Shown piece by piece: positions 41,512 to 42,799 of a stretch of 42,799 bases of DNA. The notes under the pieces are model-generated. The model was given only the letters and a program-made list of their open reading frames with translations. It was not told the origin of the DNA and ran no database searches. Every line of letters begins with the position of its first letter. The stretch's first letter is position 1. Source of the DNA: a virus. Location of the stretch: positions 1 to 42,799 of the IMG/VR virus record IMGVR_UViG_3300009428_000016, one strand, 5' to 3'. A program made the translations under genes and the position numbers.

Positions 41512-42654
41512 ATGAGTGAGAAAGAAATAAAGAACTATAAGTTGCGTTCCAATGGCATAACGACAGATGTTCTAGAAGATACGGACAGTCGAGATATCGA
41601 TGGTCTTGAACCAGCGGTTCATTTAGCGGTTGATGAAGACGGTCCTCGCTTTAAACGCAAGTCAGGTCACTATAGAGATGAAGTAAAAATCTATGGTTCT
41701 AATGTGCAGGAGCGAACTAAAGCGGTTCTAGAAGATCTAAGAGAGACGGAAGTTCCTCTAGGTATAATGATCGTAGGTACTAAAGGTAACGGTAAAACAA
41801 TGCTGGCAGAAAATATATCAAATGCCTGTATTCGTGAACTAGCAATGCCTGTAATTGAAGTTAAGTCTATGATACGTGCTAAGACATTGGAAGCAATGAT
41901 TCGTTCTGCTGGTGACTGTGTTGTCTATATCGATGAGTACAGTAAGTACTACTCTCCTCGTTATTCCAATACAACAGGCGGGTCTCAAGATGTCGATAAC
42001 TCTGATGAACTATTAACTCTGTTCTCAGATAAGACATTAGGTAAAGTGCTGTTTATCATCACTGATAATAAGATGCAGAACATTAGTGAGTTCTTACATA
42101 ACCGTACTGGTCGTATGATGTATCGTTTTGTTTATGATTACGTACAAGCGGATGTAGTTAAAGATATCTGTAAAGACTTTAAAGTAAATAAAGAAATTAC
42201 AGAGTTCTTACTAGATCATGCTAAGAACACAAAAGAGTCTATTGACAATATCCTTACGCTGGCTCAGAAAGCGACTAAACATAAAACGTTAAGTTCATTT
42301 CAAAAGATATTTAGTTACTTGAATGTCAAGCCACCTATGTTCCGTTCGTATTACATTAAAACGGATACGCCACATAAACTTTCTGCGCGTGTTGAAAATG
42401 ATGATATCGTATTCACTGTTGATTCACCGGAAGAAATTAAAGATGCGGAAGGTAATTTAGTCGCGTCTGTTGGTAAAAACATTAGTCGATTTAAAATATC
42501 AACTATGAACTATCGTAACCGTCGCGGTACTGTATATGGTGTTAACTATATATTCGCATTCCGCAACTTACCTGAGAAACCAGACGATGTTTACGAAGCT
42601 GAGATAACAGGTGTACCGCCTGCTGAGTTTACGAACACTGGTTACTTCTTCTAA
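41512..42654 (+). CDS. AAA+ family ATPase, 380 aa
   Basis: Contains a canonical ATP-binding core: Walker A GTKGNGKT (residues 89-96), Walker B VVYIDE (D141, E142), sensor-1 region LFIITDN (about 180-186) and a probable arginine finger in NRTGRMMYRF (about 198-206). A C-terminal region of about 130 residues is beta-rich and unfamiliar. The ATG at 41512 follows AAGGAT; a TTG at 41506 overlaps that site. The small core resembles moxR/cdc48-like remodelers more than helicase loaders. Substrate unknown; in phages such ATPases serve in replication-complex loading or protein remodelling. Confidence 0.8.
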   Translation: MSEKEIKNYKLRSNGITTDVLEDTDSRDIDGLEPAVHLAVDEDGPRFKRKSGHYRDEVKIYGSNVQERTKAVLEDLRETEVPLGIMIVGTKGNGKTMLAENISNACIRELAMPVIEVKSMIRAKTLEAMIRSAGDCVVYIDEYSKYYSPRYSNTTGGSQDVDNSDELLTLFSDKTLGKVLFIITDNKMQNISEFLHNRTGRMMYRFVYDYVQADVVKDICKDFKVNKEITEFLLDHAKNTKESIDNILTLAQKATKHKTLSSFQKIFSYLNVKPPMFRSYYIKTDTPHKLSARVENDDIVFTVDSPEEIKDAEGNLVASVGKNISRFKISTMNYRNRRGTVYGVNYIFAFRNLPEKPDDVYEAEITGVPPAEFTNTGYFF

Positions 42655-42668
42655 TTAAAACAATCAAT

Positions 42669-42682
42669 GGGACTCCGGTCCC
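42669..42682 (+). terminator. Short hairpin GGGAC-TCCG-GTCCC
   Basis: A 5-bp stem 15 bases after the ATPase stop, followed by TTAGG, which already belongs to the next ribosome binding site. Possibly a weak terminator or a translational control element for the next gene. Confidence 0.4.
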
Positions 42683-42695
42683 TTAGGAAAAAGAA

Positions 42696-42799
42696 ATGAA
42701 ACAATATATTGAATCAACTACTCACGTTTTAAACAGCGGTATCATTAGCCCTACTCGTGGAACACCAACAGTTGCTGTACACGGTATCATGACTCGTTA
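42696..42799 (+). CDS. thyA: Thymidylate synthase (ThyA), N-terminal fragment cut by window end
   Basis: The 34 visible codons start MKQYIESTTHVLNSG and continue with TRGTPTVAVHG then a Met-Thr-Arg. This matches the universal ThyA N-terminus (MKQYL....VL..G.....RTGTGT...FG.QMR). ThyA methylates dUMP to dTMP with methylene-tetrahydrofolate and supplies thymidine nucleotides for phage replication. The dUMP phosphate-binding Arg of the RTGTGT loop is present, but the loop is one residue shorter. AGGAAA lies before the ATG. The active-site cysteine lies beyond the window. Confidence 0.6.
   Translation, partial: MKQYIESTTHVLNSGIISPTRGTPTVAVHGIMTR

Noticed and set aside
1-42799. CRISPR arrays, insertion sequences, integrase or attachment sites
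   Set aside because: No regularly spaced repeats, transposase or recombinase motifs, or terminal duplications were seen on either strand.

Overview
The window looks like part of a jumbo (giant-genome) tailed phage of the phiKZ-like group that infects a Gram-negative host. The strongest evidence is a multisubunit, virion-type RNA polymerase. A 557-residue beta-prime N-terminal half (31252-32925) carries the catalytic DFDGD triad. A roughly 1400-residue beta protein (about 32906-37102) follows it. A separate small protein at 12918-13616 reads like the missing beta C-terminus. Next to them are a 2210-residue giant virion/tape-measure-like protein, a T4 gp21-type prohead protease, a UvsX-like recombinase, RNase H, a Rad50/SbcC-like ATPase, a baseplate spike and a probable spanin pair. 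From memory, the order RNase H, UvsX, beta C-term and the block protease, two structural proteins, beta, beta-prime, giant protein resemble phiKZ genes 155-152-149 and 175-181. This could not be checked here. The DNA is AT-rich, densely coded and uses Shine-Dalgarno starts. I see no tRNA, IS element or CRISPR array.

Layout. 1-1863: two small unknown genes and a minus-strand spike. 1934-4465: SbcC-like ATPase. 4499-6825 (minus): two coupled genes, one a probable structural protein. 6857-7850: i-spanin/o-spanin-like pair. 7898-9889: RNase H and a small partner. 9927-10763 (minus): helical protein of unknown function. 10824-14868: UvsX-like protein, SLOG-like protein, RNAP beta C-terminal piece and two unknowns in a tight operon. 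14897-15328 (minus): unknown. 15400-22423: a run of small, mostly unrecognised plus-strand genes, several with membrane anchors. 22474-31219 (minus): two large virion proteins. 31252-40304: RNAP beta-prime N-half, beta, a 58-residue protein, two likely structural or accessory proteins and the prohead protease. 40396-42799: unknowns, an AAA+ ATPase and the first codons of a probable thymidylate synthase.

How the parts fit. The virion polymerase, giant tail protein, spike and protease fit a particle that carries its own transcriptase into the cell. The UvsX-like, Rad50-like, RNase H and thymidylate synthase genes serve phage DNA replication, recombination and nucleotide supply. Spanins would finish lysis. 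Two non-coding signatures recur: hairpins followed at once by (T)TATG at nine gene ends, and an AT-rich TATAT-N7-RTGA element in four intergenic gaps. They are candidates for the terminators and promoters of the phage's own RNA polymerases. All functional calls come from reading motifs by eye; no search was run.
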